Of a stretch of DNA of 64,000 nt, positions 9,776 to 18,852 are shown piece by piece. The stretch lies in the NCBI RefSeq assembly GCF_026651855.1, contig NZ_CP093280.1, forward strand, positions 536,001 through 600,000, written 5' to 3'. The stretch comes from Pseudomonas silvicola (GTDB taxonomy: Bacteria > Pseudomonadota > Gammaproteobacteria > Pseudomonadales > Pseudomonadaceae). A model generated the notes under the pieces. The model did no database searches and was not told where the DNA came from. It saw only the letters and a list, made by a program, of their open reading frames with translations. The stretch's first letter is position 1; each line of letters begins with the position of its first letter. Both the position numbers and the translations under genes were made by a program.

Positions 9776-10180
9776 ATGAAAAGCACCCTGATAGCCGCTG
9801 CCGAGATTGACCGCCTCGAAACCTGGCAGAAATTCACCCAGCCCATGTGCGGCGCCTGTATTTCGTCCTGCTGCACCCTGCCCGTGGAAGTGAAGATCAA
9901 GGATCTGGTGCGCATTGGCGTGGTCGACGAGTTCGAACTGGGCGACCCACCGAAGAATATCGCCAAGCGGTTGCAGAAGGACGGCATCGTCGAGCGCTTC
10001 AACCAGAAGTCGGGCATCTTCACTCTGCAGCGCATGAGCAACAACGACTGCCTGTACCTGGACCGCAAAAGCCGCATGTGCACCATCTACGACAAGCGCC
10101 CGGACACCTGCCGCAACCACCCCCGCGTAGGCCCGCGCCCAGGGTACTGCGCCTACAAGCCAAAGCCCGTGTCTTATTGA
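9776..10180 (+). CDS. YkgJ-type cysteine-cluster protein
   Basis: Small cytoplasmic protein of 134 residues with the spaced cysteines of the CxxCxxCC / YkgJ family: CGACISSCC near residue 25, then Cys in NDCLYLDRKSRMC and DTCRNHP, and a last one in GYCAYKP. The family is thought to bind a metal, probably zinc or an iron-sulphur cluster. The exact role is unknown. The gene stands alone, divergent from glgP, and is followed by a REP-like repeat pair and a bidirectional terminator. Confidence 0.85.
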   Translation: MKSTLIAAAEIDRLETWQKFTQPMCGACISSCCTLPVEVKIKDLVRIGVVDEFELGDPPKNIAKRLQKDGIVERFNQKSGIFTLQRMSNNDCLYLDRKSRMCTIYDKRPDTCRNHPRVGPRPGYCAYKPKPVSY

Positions 10181-10182
10181 AG

Positions 10183-10255
10183 GGCCTCATCGCGAGCAAG
10201 CTTTGCTCCCACAGCGCCTTTCACCCGTGGGAGCAAAGCTTGCTCGCGAGAGGCC
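10183..10255. repeat. REP-like inverted pair (BIME-like)
   Basis: Two arms of about 29 bases are near-perfect inverted copies around a short spacer. Each arm contains its own smaller palindrome, AGCAAGCTTTGCT. This is the usual structure of Pseudomonas repetitive extragenic palindromic elements arranged as a pair. It sits between the convergent YkgJ-type gene and typA. Confidence 0.8.
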
Positions 10256-10297
10256 AGCACTACCGACCCGAAGGTTTCAGACAAAACCTCAGGGCAT

Positions 10298-10335
10298 AAA
10301 AAAACGCCCCCGGCCTTTCGACCGGGGGCGTTTTT
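10298..10335. terminator. Bidirectional intrinsic terminator
   Basis: An A run, a stem of ACGCCCCCGG paired with CCGGGGGCGT, an 8-base loop and a T run lie between the convergent YkgJ-type gene and typA. The structure works in both directions. Confidence 0.92.
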
Positions 10336-10353
10336 CATTCAGCTAAAGCTAGA

Positions 10354-12174
10354 TCAAGCCTTGGCTTTCTTGGCAGCGCGGGTACGCTCGCTTTCGTCCA
10401 GGATCTTCTTGCGAAGACGGATGGACTTGGGAGTGACTTCACACAGCTCGTCTTCCTGGATGTATTCCAGGGCCTGCTCCAGGGTGAAGCGAACAGGTGG
10501 AACCAGAGCGATGGTTTCGTCTTTACCCGAAGCACGCATGTTGTCGAGCTTCTTGCCCTTGGTAGGGTTGACGCCCAGGTCGTTGTCGCGGCTGTTCTGG
10601 CCGACGATCTGACCGTTGTAGATCTCCTGGCCGTGCTCAACGAACAGCTTGCCACGAGCCTGCAGGGTTTCCAGCGAGTAGGTCAGCGCCTTGCCGGTTT
10701 CAACCGAAACCAGAACGCCGTTCTGACGGCCCGACATGTGGCCCGACTTGACGGTGTCGTAACGGTCGAAGATCGAGGTCAGGATGCCAGCACCGTTGGT
10801 CAGGGTCAGGAACTGGTTACGGAAACCGATCAGACCGCGAGCAGGGATGTTGTATTCCAGACGAACACGGCCTTTACCATCCGGCACCATGTTGGTCAGG
10901 TCGCCTTTACGCAGGCCCATCTCTTCCATGACCTTGCCCTGGGATTCTTCAGGGATGTCGATGGTGACGTTTTCGAACGGTTCCTGCTTGACGCCGTCGA
11001 CTTCACGAATGATCACTTCCGGACGGCCCAGGGCCAGCTCGAAGCCTTCGCGACGCATGGTTTCGATCAGTACCGAGAGGTGCAGCTCACCACGGCCGGA
11101 AACCTTGAACTTGTCAGCCGAGTCGCCTTCTTCAACGCGCAGTGCAACGTTGTACAGCAGCTCTTTGTCCAGACGGTCCTTGATGTTGCGGGACGTCACG
11201 AACTTGCCTTCCTTACCGCAGAAAGGCGAGTCGTTGACCTGGAAGGTCATGGAAACGGTTGGCTCGTCGACGGTCAGCGGCTTCATCGCTTCGACGTTCA
11301 GTGGGTCGCACAGGGTGTCGGAGATGAACAGCTCTTCGAAGCCGCTGATGCACACGATGTCGCCGGCTGCTGCTTCTTCAACGTCGATGCGGTGCAGGCC
11401 GTGGTGACCCATCAGCTTCAGGATACGACCGTTGCGACGCTTGCCGTCAGCGCTGATCGCCACAACCGGGGTGTTGGGCTTGACGCGACCGCGAGCGATA
11501 CGGCCAACACCGATGACGCCCAGGAAGCTGTTGTAGTCCAGTGCCGAGATCTGCATCTGGAACGGACCGTCACGGTCAACGGCCGGAGCCGGAACGTGGT
11601 CCACGACCGCCTGGTACAGCGGGGTCATGTCTTCGGCCATGTCGGTGTGGTCCAGGCCGGCGATGCCGTTGATGGCCGAGGCGTAGACGACTTTGAAGTC
11701 CAGCTGTTCGTCGGTGGCACCCAGGTTGTCGAACAGATCGAAGATCTGGTCCAGAACCCAATCAGGACGCGCGCCCGGACGGTCAACCTTGTTGATGACC
11801 ACGATCGGCTTCAGACCGGCTTCGAACGCCTTTTTGGTCACGAAGCGAGTTTGCGGCATAGGGCCGTCTTGAGCGTCAACCAGCAGCAGAACGGAGTCGA
11901 CCATCGACATCACGCGCTCTACTTCACCGCCGAAGTCGGCGTGGCCGGGGGTGTCGACGATGTTGATGTGGTAGCCATTCCAGTTGATGGCGGTGTTTTT
12001 CGCCAGAATGGTAATACCGCGCTCTTTCTCCTGGTCGTTGGAGTCCATCACGCGCTCGTCGTTGAGCTCGTTGCGCTCCAGGGTGCCCGATTGACGCAGC
12101 AGTTTGTCTACCAGGGTGGTTTTACCATGGTCAACGTGAGCGATGATGGCGATGTTACGTAGATTTTCGATCAC
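10354..12174 (-). CDS. typA: Ribosome-associated GTPase TypA/BipA
   Basis: Translational GTPase of 606 residues, the normal length, which binds the 70S ribosome and helps 50S assembly and stress adaptation. The G1 motif AHVDHGKTT is near the N-terminus, followed by the switch II motif [14 protein letters not shown] and the G4 motif [13 protein letters not shown]. The C-terminal EF-G-like domains include [18 protein letters not shown] and the BipA-specific [17 protein letters not shown]. The C-terminus is Lys/Ala rich. It converges on the YkgJ-type gene and lies about 140 bases downstream of thiI on the same strand. Confidence 0.98.
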   Translation of the reverse strand: MIENLRNIAIIAHVDHGKTTLVDKLLRQSGTLERNELNDERVMDSNDQEKERGITILAKNTAINWNGYHINIVDTPGHADFGGEVERVMSMVDSVLLLVDAQDGPMPQTRFVTKKAFEAGLKPIVVINKVDRPGARPDWVLDQIFDLFDNLGATDEQLDFKVVYASAINGIAGLDHTDMAEDMTPLYQAVVDHVPAPAVDRDGPFQMQISALDYNSFLGVIGVGRIARGRVKPNTPVVAISADGKRRNGRILKLMGHHGLHRIDVEEAAAGDIVCISGFEELFISDTLCDPLNVEAMKPLTVDEPTVSMTFQVNDSPFCGKEGKFVTSRNIKDRLDKELLYNVALRVEEGDSADKFKVSGRGELHLSVLIETMRREGFELALGRPEVIIREVDGVKQEPFENVTIDIPEESQGKVMEEMGLRKGDLTNMVPDGKGRVRLEYNIPARGLIGFRNQFLTLTNGAGILTSIFDRYDTVKSGHMSGRQNGVLVSVETGKALTYSLETLQARGKLFVEHGQEIYNGQIVGQNSRDNDLGVNPTKGKKLDNMRASGKDETIALVPPVRFTLEQALEYIQEDELCEVTPKSIRLRKKILDESERTRAAKKAKA

Positions 12175-12313
12175 TTGTGTATCTCGATCAGAGGATTCGG
12201 TGTGCTGACAGGTTGTGACAGCGATTTGACTTAGAGTCCGACAAAGCCGTTACAGCTTGTCGTTGGCGTCGGGGGGCCGGTGACGCAGGCCACAGGCAAA
12301 CAGCCCCGGGCGC

Positions 12314-13768
12314 TTAGCTCGGTCGATAAACGCGCACATTGGCATGTCCCTCACTGAGCAAGTGGTGGGCATGCAGGCGACTCATCACGCCTTTGTCGCA
12401 ATACAGCAGGTACTGACGGGTGGGGTCCAGTTCCTTGAAACGGCTGTTCAGTGCATAGAACGGCAGTGCCTTGACCTCGATGCCTTCGAGTTCAAGGGGC
12501 TCGTCTTCCTGGGCGTCCGGATGACGGATGTCGACGATCACCTGGCCGGCCAGTGCCTGGCCAACTTCCTCGATCTCGATATCCTGGCCCAGTTCATCGA
12601 TTACATTGTCGATGGAGACCAGCTTGGCGCGTTCCAAGGCCCGCTCCAGCACGGCCATGTCGAACTGCTGTTCTTCATGGGCAACGCGGTGAGGCTTGGC
12701 CTTGGTGGTGGGGTTGACCGAAATCACCCCGCAATATTCAGGCATGTGCTTGGCGAAGTCGGCGGTGCCGATTTCGTTGGCCTGGTCAATGATGTCCTGC
12801 TTATGGCTGGCAAGCAATGGACGCAGCAGCAGCTTGTCGGTTGCCGCGCTGATGACGGACAGGTTCGGAAGCGTCTGGCTCGACACTTGCGAGATGGCTT
12901 CGCCGGTCACCAGGGCATCAATTTGCAGACGATCGGCCATGCGGCTGGCGGCGCGCAGCATCATGCGCTTGAGAATCACGCCCATGTGGCTGTTGTCGAC
13001 CTTGCTCAGCAGCTCGCCCACCACTTCCTCGAACGGAATGCTGATGAACAGCACGCGCTGGGAACTGCCGTACTTCTTCCACAGGAAGTGCGCGACTTCC
13101 ATCACGCCCAGCTCGTGGGCGCGGCCGCCCAGGTTGAAGAAGCAGAAGTGGGTCATCAGGCCGCGGCGCATCATCTGGTAGGCGGCCACGGTGGAGTCGA
13201 AACCACCGGACATCAACACCAGGGTCTGCTCCAGCGAACCCAGCGGGTAGCCGCCAATGCCCTGGTGCTGGCTGTGGATGATGAACACGCGCTTGTCGCG
13301 GATCTCCAGGCGCACTTCGACGTCCGGGTTCTTCAGCTCGATGCCGGCCGCACCACACAGGCGGCGCAGCTGGCTGCCCACGTAGCGGTCCACGTCCATG
13401 GAGGTAAAGGTATGCCTGCCGGCGCGCTTGCAGCGCACCGCGAACATCTTGCCCGGCAGCTGGTCACCGAAATGCTTGCGGCACTGCTCGACCAGGTCAT
13501 CCATTTCGCCCAGGGGGTATTCGTCCACCTGAAGGAAATGGGTGATGCCCGGGACGCAGCGCAGCCGCTCGATCATTTCGCGCTGGATTTTCGCATCTTC
13601 AACGCGGGTGACGACCGTGAGGTTGTCCCACACGCCCTCGACCACCAGCTTCGGGTCCAGTTCACGGAGCACGACGCGGATGTTCTTGGCGAGCTGGCGG
13701 ATGAAGTTCTTGCGAACCGGCCGGCTCTTGATAGTGATCTCTGGGAAGACTTTTACGATTAGTTTCAT
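12314..13768 (-). CDS. thiI: tRNA 4-thiouridine synthetase ThiI
   Basis: Makes 4-thiouridine at tRNA position 8 and passes sulphur to thiazole synthesis. The 484 residues comprise an N-terminal ferredoxin-like and THUMP region, a PP-loop ATPase ([15 protein letters not shown]) and a C-terminal rhodanese domain with its catalytic cysteine in [16 protein letters not shown], as in the long proteobacterial form. The start [20 protein letters not shown] matches the family. It is divergent from glnA across a 332-base regulatory region. Confidence 0.97.
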   Translation of the reverse strand: MKLIVKVFPEITIKSRPVRKNFIRQLAKNIRVVLRELDPKLVVEGVWDNLTVVTRVEDAKIQREMIERLRCVPGITHFLQVDEYPLGEMDDLVEQCRKHFGDQLPGKMFAVRCKRAGRHTFTSMDVDRYVGSQLRRLCGAAGIELKNPDVEVRLEIRDKRVFIIHSQHQGIGGYPLGSLEQTLVLMSGGFDSTVAAYQMMRRGLMTHFCFFNLGGRAHELGVMEVAHFLWKKYGSSQRVLFISIPFEEVVGELLSKVDNSHMGVILKRMMLRAASRMADRLQIDALVTGEAISQVSSQTLPNLSVISAATDKLLLRPLLASHKQDIIDQANEIGTADFAKHMPEYCGVISVNPTTKAKPHRVAHEEQQFDMAVLERALERAKLVSIDNVIDELGQDIEIEEVGQALAGQVIVDIRHPDAQEDEPLELEGIEVKALPFYALNSRFKELDPTRQYLLYCDKGVMSRLHAHHLLSEGHANVRVYRPS

Positions 13769-13866
13769 GAAAAAACAGCGCGCCAGGTGCCAGCCGAAAA
13801 AGAGGGGGCAGGATTATAGCGGAAATTGCTCAAGGTTTGACCAACTATCGTACAGAAGGTTTTCTG

Positions 13867-13883
13867 TGCGTCATTATGGTGCG
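13867..13883 (+). promoter_or_regulatory. NtrC-binding-like site upstream of glnA
   Basis: TGCGTCATTATGGTGCG closely resembles known NtrC sites of the form TGCAC-N7-GTGCA and lies 104 bases before the sigma-54 -24 element. This is a typical enhancer distance. Confidence 0.65.
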
Positions 13884-13986
13884 CAACGGATTGCTAGCGC
13901 ATCAAATCAGTGCGACAAAAAGGCGCAATTTGCCAAAAAAACGCCGAAACGCCTGGGTTTGGGGCAAAAAACCCATCTCGGGGCAC

Positions 13987-14002
13987 TGGCATGCAAATTG
14001 CT
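13987..14002 (+). promoter_or_regulatory. Sigma-54 promoter of glnA
   Basis: TGGCATGCAAATTGCT has the obligatory GG-N10-GC spacing of a -24/-12 promoter and lies about 100 bases upstream of the glnA start codon. Nitrogen-regulated glnA transcription by RpoN and NtrC is well established in this group. Confidence 0.85.
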
Positions 14003-14100
14003 CCCTTGTGAGGCAGGTTGCCTTGGCAGACTATCGCGCCCGGCATCACCCAAATTACAGGGCTCACCACTACCAGCCCTTATTCACCCCGGAGGACAAC

Positions 14101-15507
14101 ATGTCGAAGTCGGTTCAACTCATCAAAGATCATGACGTCAAGTGGATTGATCTGCGCTTCACTGACACCAAAGGCACCCAGCACCACGTCACCATGCCAG
14201 CCCGTGACGCGCTGGAAGATGACTTCTTCGAAGTCGGCAAGATGTTCGACGGTTCCTCCATTGCTGGCTGGAAAGGCATCGAAGCCTCCGACATGATCCT
14301 GCTGCCGGACGACGAAACCGCCGTTCTGGACCCGTTCACCGAAGAGCCGACGCTGATCCTGGTTTGCGACATCATCGAACCTTCGACCATGCAAGGTTAC
14401 GATCGCGACCCACGTGCCATCGCTCACCGCGCTGAAGAATACCTGAAGTCGACCGGTATCGGTGACACTGTATTCGCCGGCCCGGAGCCAGAGTTCTTCA
14501 TCTTCGACGAAGTGAAGTTCAAGTCCGACATTTCCGGTTCCATGTTCAAGATCTTCTCCGAACAGGGTTCGTGGATGTCCGACCAGGACGTCGAAGGCGG
14601 CAACAAGGGCCACCGCCCTGGTATCAAAGGCGGCTACTTCCCGGTTCCACCGTTCGACCACGACCACGAAATCCGTACGGCCATGTGCAACGCACTGGAA
14701 GAAATGGGCCAGGTCGTCGAAGTTCACCACCACGAAGTGGCGACTGCCGGCCAGAACGAAATCGGCGTCAAGTTCAACACCCTGGTGAAGAAGGCTGACG
14801 AAGTCCAGACCCTGAAGTACGTCGTGCACAACGTTGCCGACGCTTACGGTCGCACCGCTACCTTCATGCCAAAGCCTCTGTACGGCGACAACGGCTCGGG
14901 CATGCACGTGCACATGTCCATCGCCAAAGATGGCAAGAACACCTTCGCTGGCGAAGGCTATGCCGGCCTGTCCGACACCGCCCTGTACTTCATCGGCGGT
15001 ATCATCAAGCACGGTAAGGCCCTGAACGGCTTCACCAACCCGTCGACCAACTCGTACAAGCGTCTGGTCCCAGGTTTCGAAGCACCCGTGATGCTGGCCT
15101 ACTCGGCTCGCAACCGTTCCGCCTCCATCCGTATTCCTTACGTCAACAGCCCACGCGGCCGTCGTATCGAAGCGCGTTTCCCGGACCCGGCTGCCAACCC
15201 GTACCTGGCCTTCGCAGCACTGCTGATGGCTGGCCTGGACGGTATCCAGAACAAGATCCACCCTGGCGACGCTGCTGACAAAAACCTGTACGACCTGCCG
15301 CCTGAAGAGGCGAAAGAGATCCCACAAGTTTGCGGCAGCCTGAAAGAAGCCCTGGAAGAGCTGGACAAAGGCCGTGCGTTCCTGACCAAAGGCGGCGTTT
15401 TCAGCGACGACTTCATCGACGCTTACATCGCCCTGAAAAGCGAAGAAGAAATCAAGGTTCGTACCTTCGTACACCCACTGGAATACGAGCTGTACTACAG
15501 CTGCTGA
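14101..15507 (+). CDS. glnA: Type I glutamine synthetase
   Basis: Assimilates ammonia by ATP-dependent conversion of glutamate to glutamine. The 468-residue length is that of GSI-beta subunits, which form dodecamers. [18 protein letters not shown], the [11 protein letters not shown] metal site and the [18 protein letters not shown]-binding loop are all present. Tyr397 in NLYDLPPEE is the adenylylation site used by GlnE. The start [17 protein letters not shown] was chosen because it follows a clear GGAGG and an upstream in-frame extension crosses the promoter. Upstream sigma-54 and NtrC-like sites indicate nitrogen-limitation control. Confidence 0.99.
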   Translation: MSKSVQLIKDHDVKWIDLRFTDTKGTQHHVTMPARDALEDDFFEVGKMFDGSSIAGWKGIEASDMILLPDDETAVLDPFTEEPTLILVCDIIEPSTMQGYDRDPRAIAHRAEEYLKSTGIGDTVFAGPEPEFFIFDEVKFKSDISGSMFKIFSEQGSWMSDQDVEGGNKGHRPGIKGGYFPVPPFDHDHEIRTAMCNALEEMGQVVEVHHHEVATAGQNEIGVKFNTLVKKADEVQTLKYVVHNVADAYGRTATFMPKPLYGDNGSGMHVHMSIAKDGKNTFAGEGYAGLSDTALYFIGGIIKHGKALNGFTNPSTNSYKRLVPGFEAPVMLAYSARNRSASIRIPYVNSPRGRRIEARFPDPAANPYLAFAALLMAGLDGIQNKIHPGDAADKNLYDLPPEEAKEIPQVCGSLKEALEELDKGRAFLTKGGVFSDDFIDAYIALKSEEEIKVRTFVHPLEYELYYSC

Positions 15508-15539
15508 TCCCGTGACGCTGGCGCAAGCCGCGTGATTTG

Positions 15540-15568
15540 AAAAAGGCCTCCTTCGGGAGGTCTTTTTT
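15540..15568 (+). terminator. Intrinsic terminator of glnA
   Basis: AGGCCTCC-TTCG-GGAGGTCT is followed by a run of T, 35 bases after the glnA stop codon. Confidence 0.92.
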
Positions 15569-15613
15569 ATGCGTCAATAAAGCCCGTCATTCGTATAAGA
15601 ACAAGGAAAGCCC

Positions 15614-16165
15614 ATGCCCCCTTTCATTGCCCGCAGCCTGCTGCTGTGCGCCACAGCCATCACCCTGCCCGCCTTCGCCGATGCCCCGGCCACCCTTGCA
15701 CCGCTGCTCGATAGCGTGGCGCAACGCCTGGAGATCGCCCCCAAGGTAGCCCTGACCAAATGGGACAGCCACAAGCCGGTGCTCGATGCGCCCCGCGAAC
15801 GGGACGTGATCGCTGGCGCTGGCAAGCTCGCCGCCGACTACAAGCTGGACGGCACCCTGGCCGAGCAGTTCTTCGCCGCGCAGATCGAAGCCAACAAGCT
15901 GGTGCAATACAGCCTGCTGTCGCAATGGAACCAGCAAGGCAGTGCGCCGGGCACGCCACGCGCAGACCTGGCCAAGGAAATCCGCCCGCAACTGGATGTG
16001 CTGCAGAAACAACTGCTGGAACGCCTGGCCGCGTTCGCCCCATCGCGCACGGATACCCAATGCCCACGCTGGCTGGCGGCTGCCATCGGTGCACGAAAAG
16101 CGGACCCGTTGCAGCATCAGGCGCTGGTTCGCGCCACTGGGGAGCTGTGCAGCGCACCATCCTGA
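15614..16165 (+). CDS. Secreted gamma-class chorismate mutase
   Basis: A 183-residue protein with a signal peptide (MPPFIARSLLLCATAITLPAFADA) and the AroQ fold pattern: LLDSVAQRLEIAPKVALTKW, then KPVLDAPRERDVIAGA. The Arg, Lys and Arg-Glu pairs match the conserved substrate contacts. Periplasmic AroQ-gamma enzymes convert chorismate to prephenate outside the cytoplasm. The C-terminal half is helical with two cysteines (near TQCPRW and GELCSAP) that could form a disulphide. The gene lies alone just after the glnA terminator, with its own AGGAAAG ribosome site. Confidence 0.85.
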   Translation: MPPFIARSLLLCATAITLPAFADAPATLAPLLDSVAQRLEIAPKVALTKWDSHKPVLDAPRERDVIAGAGKLAADYKLDGTLAEQFFAAQIEANKLVQYSLLSQWNQQGSAPGTPRADLAKEIRPQLDVLQKQLLERLAAFAPSRTDTQCPRWLAAAIGARKADPLQHQALVRATGELCSAPS

Positions 16166-16369
16166 GTCACGCAATTGTCTTCGCAGGCTTCTCACGCTGG
16201 CCGCGTCGGCGGTGCATGCGGTGCGCCTGATACTGCGCGGTGCAAGTGACGCGGCCGGGTCCGCTGCTGGGAAAGCGGGCCATCTGGCGCAACTGCGCCC
16301 GGCCATTCTGTTCTATGCTGCGAGCTTGGCCCGCCGGGCTCGTCTTTCCATGGTCGACAGGAAGCGCTC

Positions 16370-16903
16370 ATGCGTTCATGCCTCATGTGTTTACTGATGC
16401 TGGTGGCCCTGCCCGCAGCCGCCGAAATCTACAAATACACCGATGCCGAGGGCAATACCGCCTATTCCAACCAGCCCCCCCAGGGCACCACGGCGCAGAC
16501 GGTGAACCTGCCGCCACTCAACAGCGTGCAGCAACAAGCCCCCGTAGCCCCCATGGCCCCGGCGCCGCGCCAGCGCAACGATGACAACGTGCAGGCCTAC
16601 CGCACCCTGCAATTGACGGACATCCCGAGCGAGGAAGCCCTGCGCGCCAACAACGGCACCTTTACCGTGGGTGTGCTGATCGACCCGCGCCTGCGCCACG
16701 AACACCGGCTGCGCCTGCTACTGGACGACCAGCCTTACGGCCAGCCCACCAATGTGCCGCGCCTGCAACTGGTCAACATTGATCGCGGCGACCACCGCCT
16801 GGCGGTACAGGTACTGCTCAATGACCGGGTGGTGCAGCAAAGCCCCACCGTGACCTTCACCTTGCAACGCTTCCACCTGCCCCCTGCTGGAAAACGCCCA
16901 TGA
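16370..16903 (+). CDS. DUF4124 domain secreted protein
   Basis: A 177-residue protein with a signal peptide (MRSCLMCLLMLVALPAAA) followed at once by the DUF4124 motif EIYKYTDAEGNTAYSNQPP. A Pro/Gln/Ala-rich linker leads to a C-terminal beta-rich domain with VGVLIDPRLRHEHRLRLLLD and a DRGDHRLAVQV repeat-like segment. It is probably periplasmic with unknown function. Its stop overlaps the start of the next, related gene by 4 bases, so the pair is co-translated. Confidence 0.85.
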   Translation: MRSCLMCLLMLVALPAAAEIYKYTDAEGNTAYSNQPPQGTTAQTVNLPPLNSVQQQAPVAPMAPAPRQRNDDNVQAYRTLQLTDIPSEEALRANNGTFTVGVLIDPRLRHEHRLRLLLDDQPYGQPTNVPRLQLVNIDRGDHRLAVQVLLNDRVVQQSPTVTFTLQRFHLPPAGKRP

Positions 16904-17496
16904 ACCGCCTGCTGTTGGCTGCCCTGCTACTGGCGCTGTCAGCCAGCGCGGCAGCCGAGGTCTATACCTACGTCGATGCCCAGGGCAACCGCGTCTATAC
17001 CGATAAACCCCACGCCAACGCCACCCGTGTGGACATCCGCCCCAGCAACAACATGAGCGCATCGCCGCCCCTGCCTGCCCCGGCACGCAAGGTGAAGCGC
17101 AAACAGGCCATCACCCACTACGACATGCTGCGCATCCTGATTCCGGAACCCGACGCCACCATTCACGATGGCGCCGGCAACCTGATCGTCACCGTGACCA
17201 GCGAACCTGCGCTGCAACCCAACCACGGCTACCGGCTGCTGCTGGACGGCAAGGTCATCGCCGGCCCCACCGTGAGCCCGGTGTTCCCCTTGCAGAACAT
17301 TGACCGCGGCACGCACCAACTCGCGGCGGAGGTCATCGATAACCAGGAAACGGTGATTGAACGCACGCCGGCGCAGCCTTTCCACATGCAGCGCATTTCA
17401 CTGATCCAGAAGCGCCGCATCAACCCCTGCACCACCGACGACTACGGCGTGCGCCCGGAATGCCCACTGGCAGACAAGCCCGAGGACGACGAGTGA
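16900..17496 (+). CDS. DUF4124 domain secreted protein, paralogue of its neighbour
   Basis: A 198-residue protein with a signal peptide (MNRLLLAALLLALSASAAA) and the DUF4124 motif EVYTYVDAQGNRVYTDKPH. Its C-terminal domain resembles that of the preceding protein (HGYRLLLDGKV...IDRGTHQLAAEVID against HRLRLLLDDQ...IDRGDHRLAVQVLL), indicating tandem duplication. Two cysteines near the C-terminus (NPCTTDD and PECPLAD) may be disulphide bonded. It starts inside the end of the upstream gene (ATGA). Its position before ntrB is conserved in pseudomonads, but I see no direct link to nitrogen control. Function unknown. Confidence 0.85.
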   Translation: MNRLLLAALLLALSASAAAEVYTYVDAQGNRVYTDKPHANATRVDIRPSNNMSASPPLPAPARKVKRKQAITHYDMLRILIPEPDATIHDGAGNLIVTVTSEPALQPNHGYRLLLDGKVIAGPTVSPVFPLQNIDRGTHQLAAEVIDNQETVIERTPAQPFHMQRISLIQKRRINPCTTDDYGVRPECPLADKPEDDE

Positions 17497-17517
17497 CAGA
17501 GGCGCTATAGTGATGAA

Positions 17518-17540
17518 TGGCGCATCATTTTGGTGCGCCA
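17518..17540. promoter_or_regulatory. NtrC-like palindrome upstream of ntrB
   Basis: A 23-base imperfect palindrome with 6-base arms TGGCGC and GCGCCA contains GCATCATTTTGGTGC, close to the NtrC consensus. It lies about 230 bases upstream of ntrB. I could not find a GG-N10-GC sigma-54 promoter between it and ntrB, so it may act as an autoregulatory site on another promoter. The rest of the 17497-17766 gap shows nothing else clear. Confidence 0.5.
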
Positions 17541-17766
17541 TAAGCTGGCATTTGCGCACTAACAGCCCATTTTGGGTCAAACCTGAACGAGAGCGCCCCC
17601 GCTGCGTCACTTAATGAGCAGGGAAAGCGCTATTTTTCGTTGGCCGCGCTTCTTTTCGGAGCCTTGGTTTAGTTCTTGCATTTTAGTTGTATCAGCGGAT
17701 TACCAGCCCGCGCCGCTTCGGACCGAAACCCGGCGGCCGTGAGCCAAAAGAGGTCAACGACAGCAA

Positions 17767-18852
17767 ATGACCATCAGTGATGCACTGCACCGACTGCTAC
17801 TGGACAACCTGACCACCGCCACCATTCTGCTCAATGCCGAACTGCGCCTGGAATACATGAACCCGGCCGCCGAGATGCTGTTGGCCATCAGCGGCCAGCG
17901 CAGCCATGGGCAATTCATCAGCGAGTTGTTCACGGAGTCGGCCGAAGCGCTCAACTCCCTGCGCCAGGCCGTGGAGCAGGCACACCCGTTCACCAAGCGC
18001 GAAGCCATGCTGACCGCGCTGACCGGCCAGACCCTGACCGTCGACTACGCGGTAACGCCCATCCTGAGCAACGGCGCCACCCTGCTGCTGCTTGAGGTGC
18101 ACCCCCGCGACCGACTGTTGCGCATCACCAAGGAAGAGGCCCAGCTGTCCAAGCAGGAAACCACCAAGATGCTGGTGCGGGGCCTGGCCCACGAGATCAA
18201 GAACCCCTTGGGCGGCATCAGGGGCGCCGCGCAGTTGCTGGCGCGCGAACTGCCCGAGGAGAGCCTCAAGGACTACACCAACGTCATCATTGAAGAGGCC
18301 GACCGCCTGCGCAACCTGGTGGACCGCATGCTCGGTTCCAACAAGCTGCCATCGCTGGCCATGACCAACGTGCACGAGGTGCTCGAGCGCGTGTCCAGCC
18401 TGGTGGAAGCCGAAGCCCAGGGCGGTATCACGCTGGTGCGCGATTATGACCCTAGCATCCCGGACGTACTGATCGACCGCGAACAGATGATCCAGGCAGT
18501 GCTCAATATCGTGCGCAATGCCATGCAGGCCATCAGTGGCCAGAATGAGCTGCGCCTGGGGCGCATCAGCCTGCGTACCCGCACCATGCGCCAGTTCACC
18601 ATTGGCCACACTCGCCACCGGCTGGTGACCAAGATTGAAATCACCGATAACGGACCCGGTATACCCGCCGAGCTCCAGGAAACCATCTTCTATCCGATGG
18701 TCAGTGGGCGCCCCGACGGTACAGGCTTGGGCCTGGCCATTACCCAGAACATCATCAGCCAGCACCAAGGCCTGATCGAGTGTGAAAGCCACCCCGGCCA
18801 CACCACTTTCTCGATCTTCCTGCCGCTGGAACAAGGAGCCGCTTCGTCATGA
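17767..18852 (+). CDS. ntrB: Nitrogen-sensing histidine kinase NtrB
   Basis: Cytoplasmic kinase/phosphatase of 361 residues that phosphorylates NtrC when glutamine is low and is controlled by PII. It has an N-terminal PAS domain (NAELRLEYMNPAAEMLLAISG) and the phosphoacceptor His142 in GLAHEIKNPLGGIRGAA. The HATPase domain carries the N box (NIVRNAMQA), the G1 box ITDNGPGIPAEL and the G2 box DGTGLGLAI. No membrane helix is present, as expected for NtrB. Its stop overlaps ntrC by 4 bases. Confidence 0.98.
   Translation: MTISDALHRLLLDNLTTATILLNAELRLEYMNPAAEMLLAISGQRSHGQFISELFTESAEALNSLRQAVEQAHPFTKREAMLTALTGQTLTVDYAVTPILSNGATLLLLEVHPRDRLLRITKEEAQLSKQETTKMLVRGLAHEIKNPLGGIRGAAQLLARELPEESLKDYTNVIIEEADRLRNLVDRMLGSNKLPSLAMTNVHEVLERVSSLVEAEAQGGITLVRDYDPSIPDVLIDREQMIQAVLNIVRNAMQAISGQNELRLGRISLRTRTMRQFTIGHTRHRLVTKIEITDNGPGIPAELQETIFYPMVSGRPDGTGLGLAITQNIISQHQGLIECESHPGHTTFSIFLPLEQGAASS

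Larger units (their letters stand above)
13769..14100. other. thiI-glnA divergent regulatory region
   Basis: This 332-base gap has no gene. It holds the NtrC-like site at 13867-13883, the sigma-54 promoter at 13987-14002 and the glnA leader with a purine-rich Shine-Dalgarno (CCCCGGAGGACAAC) before 14101. A second, weaker NtrC-like stretch (GCGCATCAAATCAGTGCG, about 13898-13915) lies between the two. The thiI promoter must be at the left end but no clear hexamers stand out. Confidence 0.6.

Noticed and set aside
12344-13762. Long open frame antisense to thiI
   Set aside because: High-GC third-position bias of thiI creates it. It is His/Gln/Leu-rich with no domain and no ribosome site.
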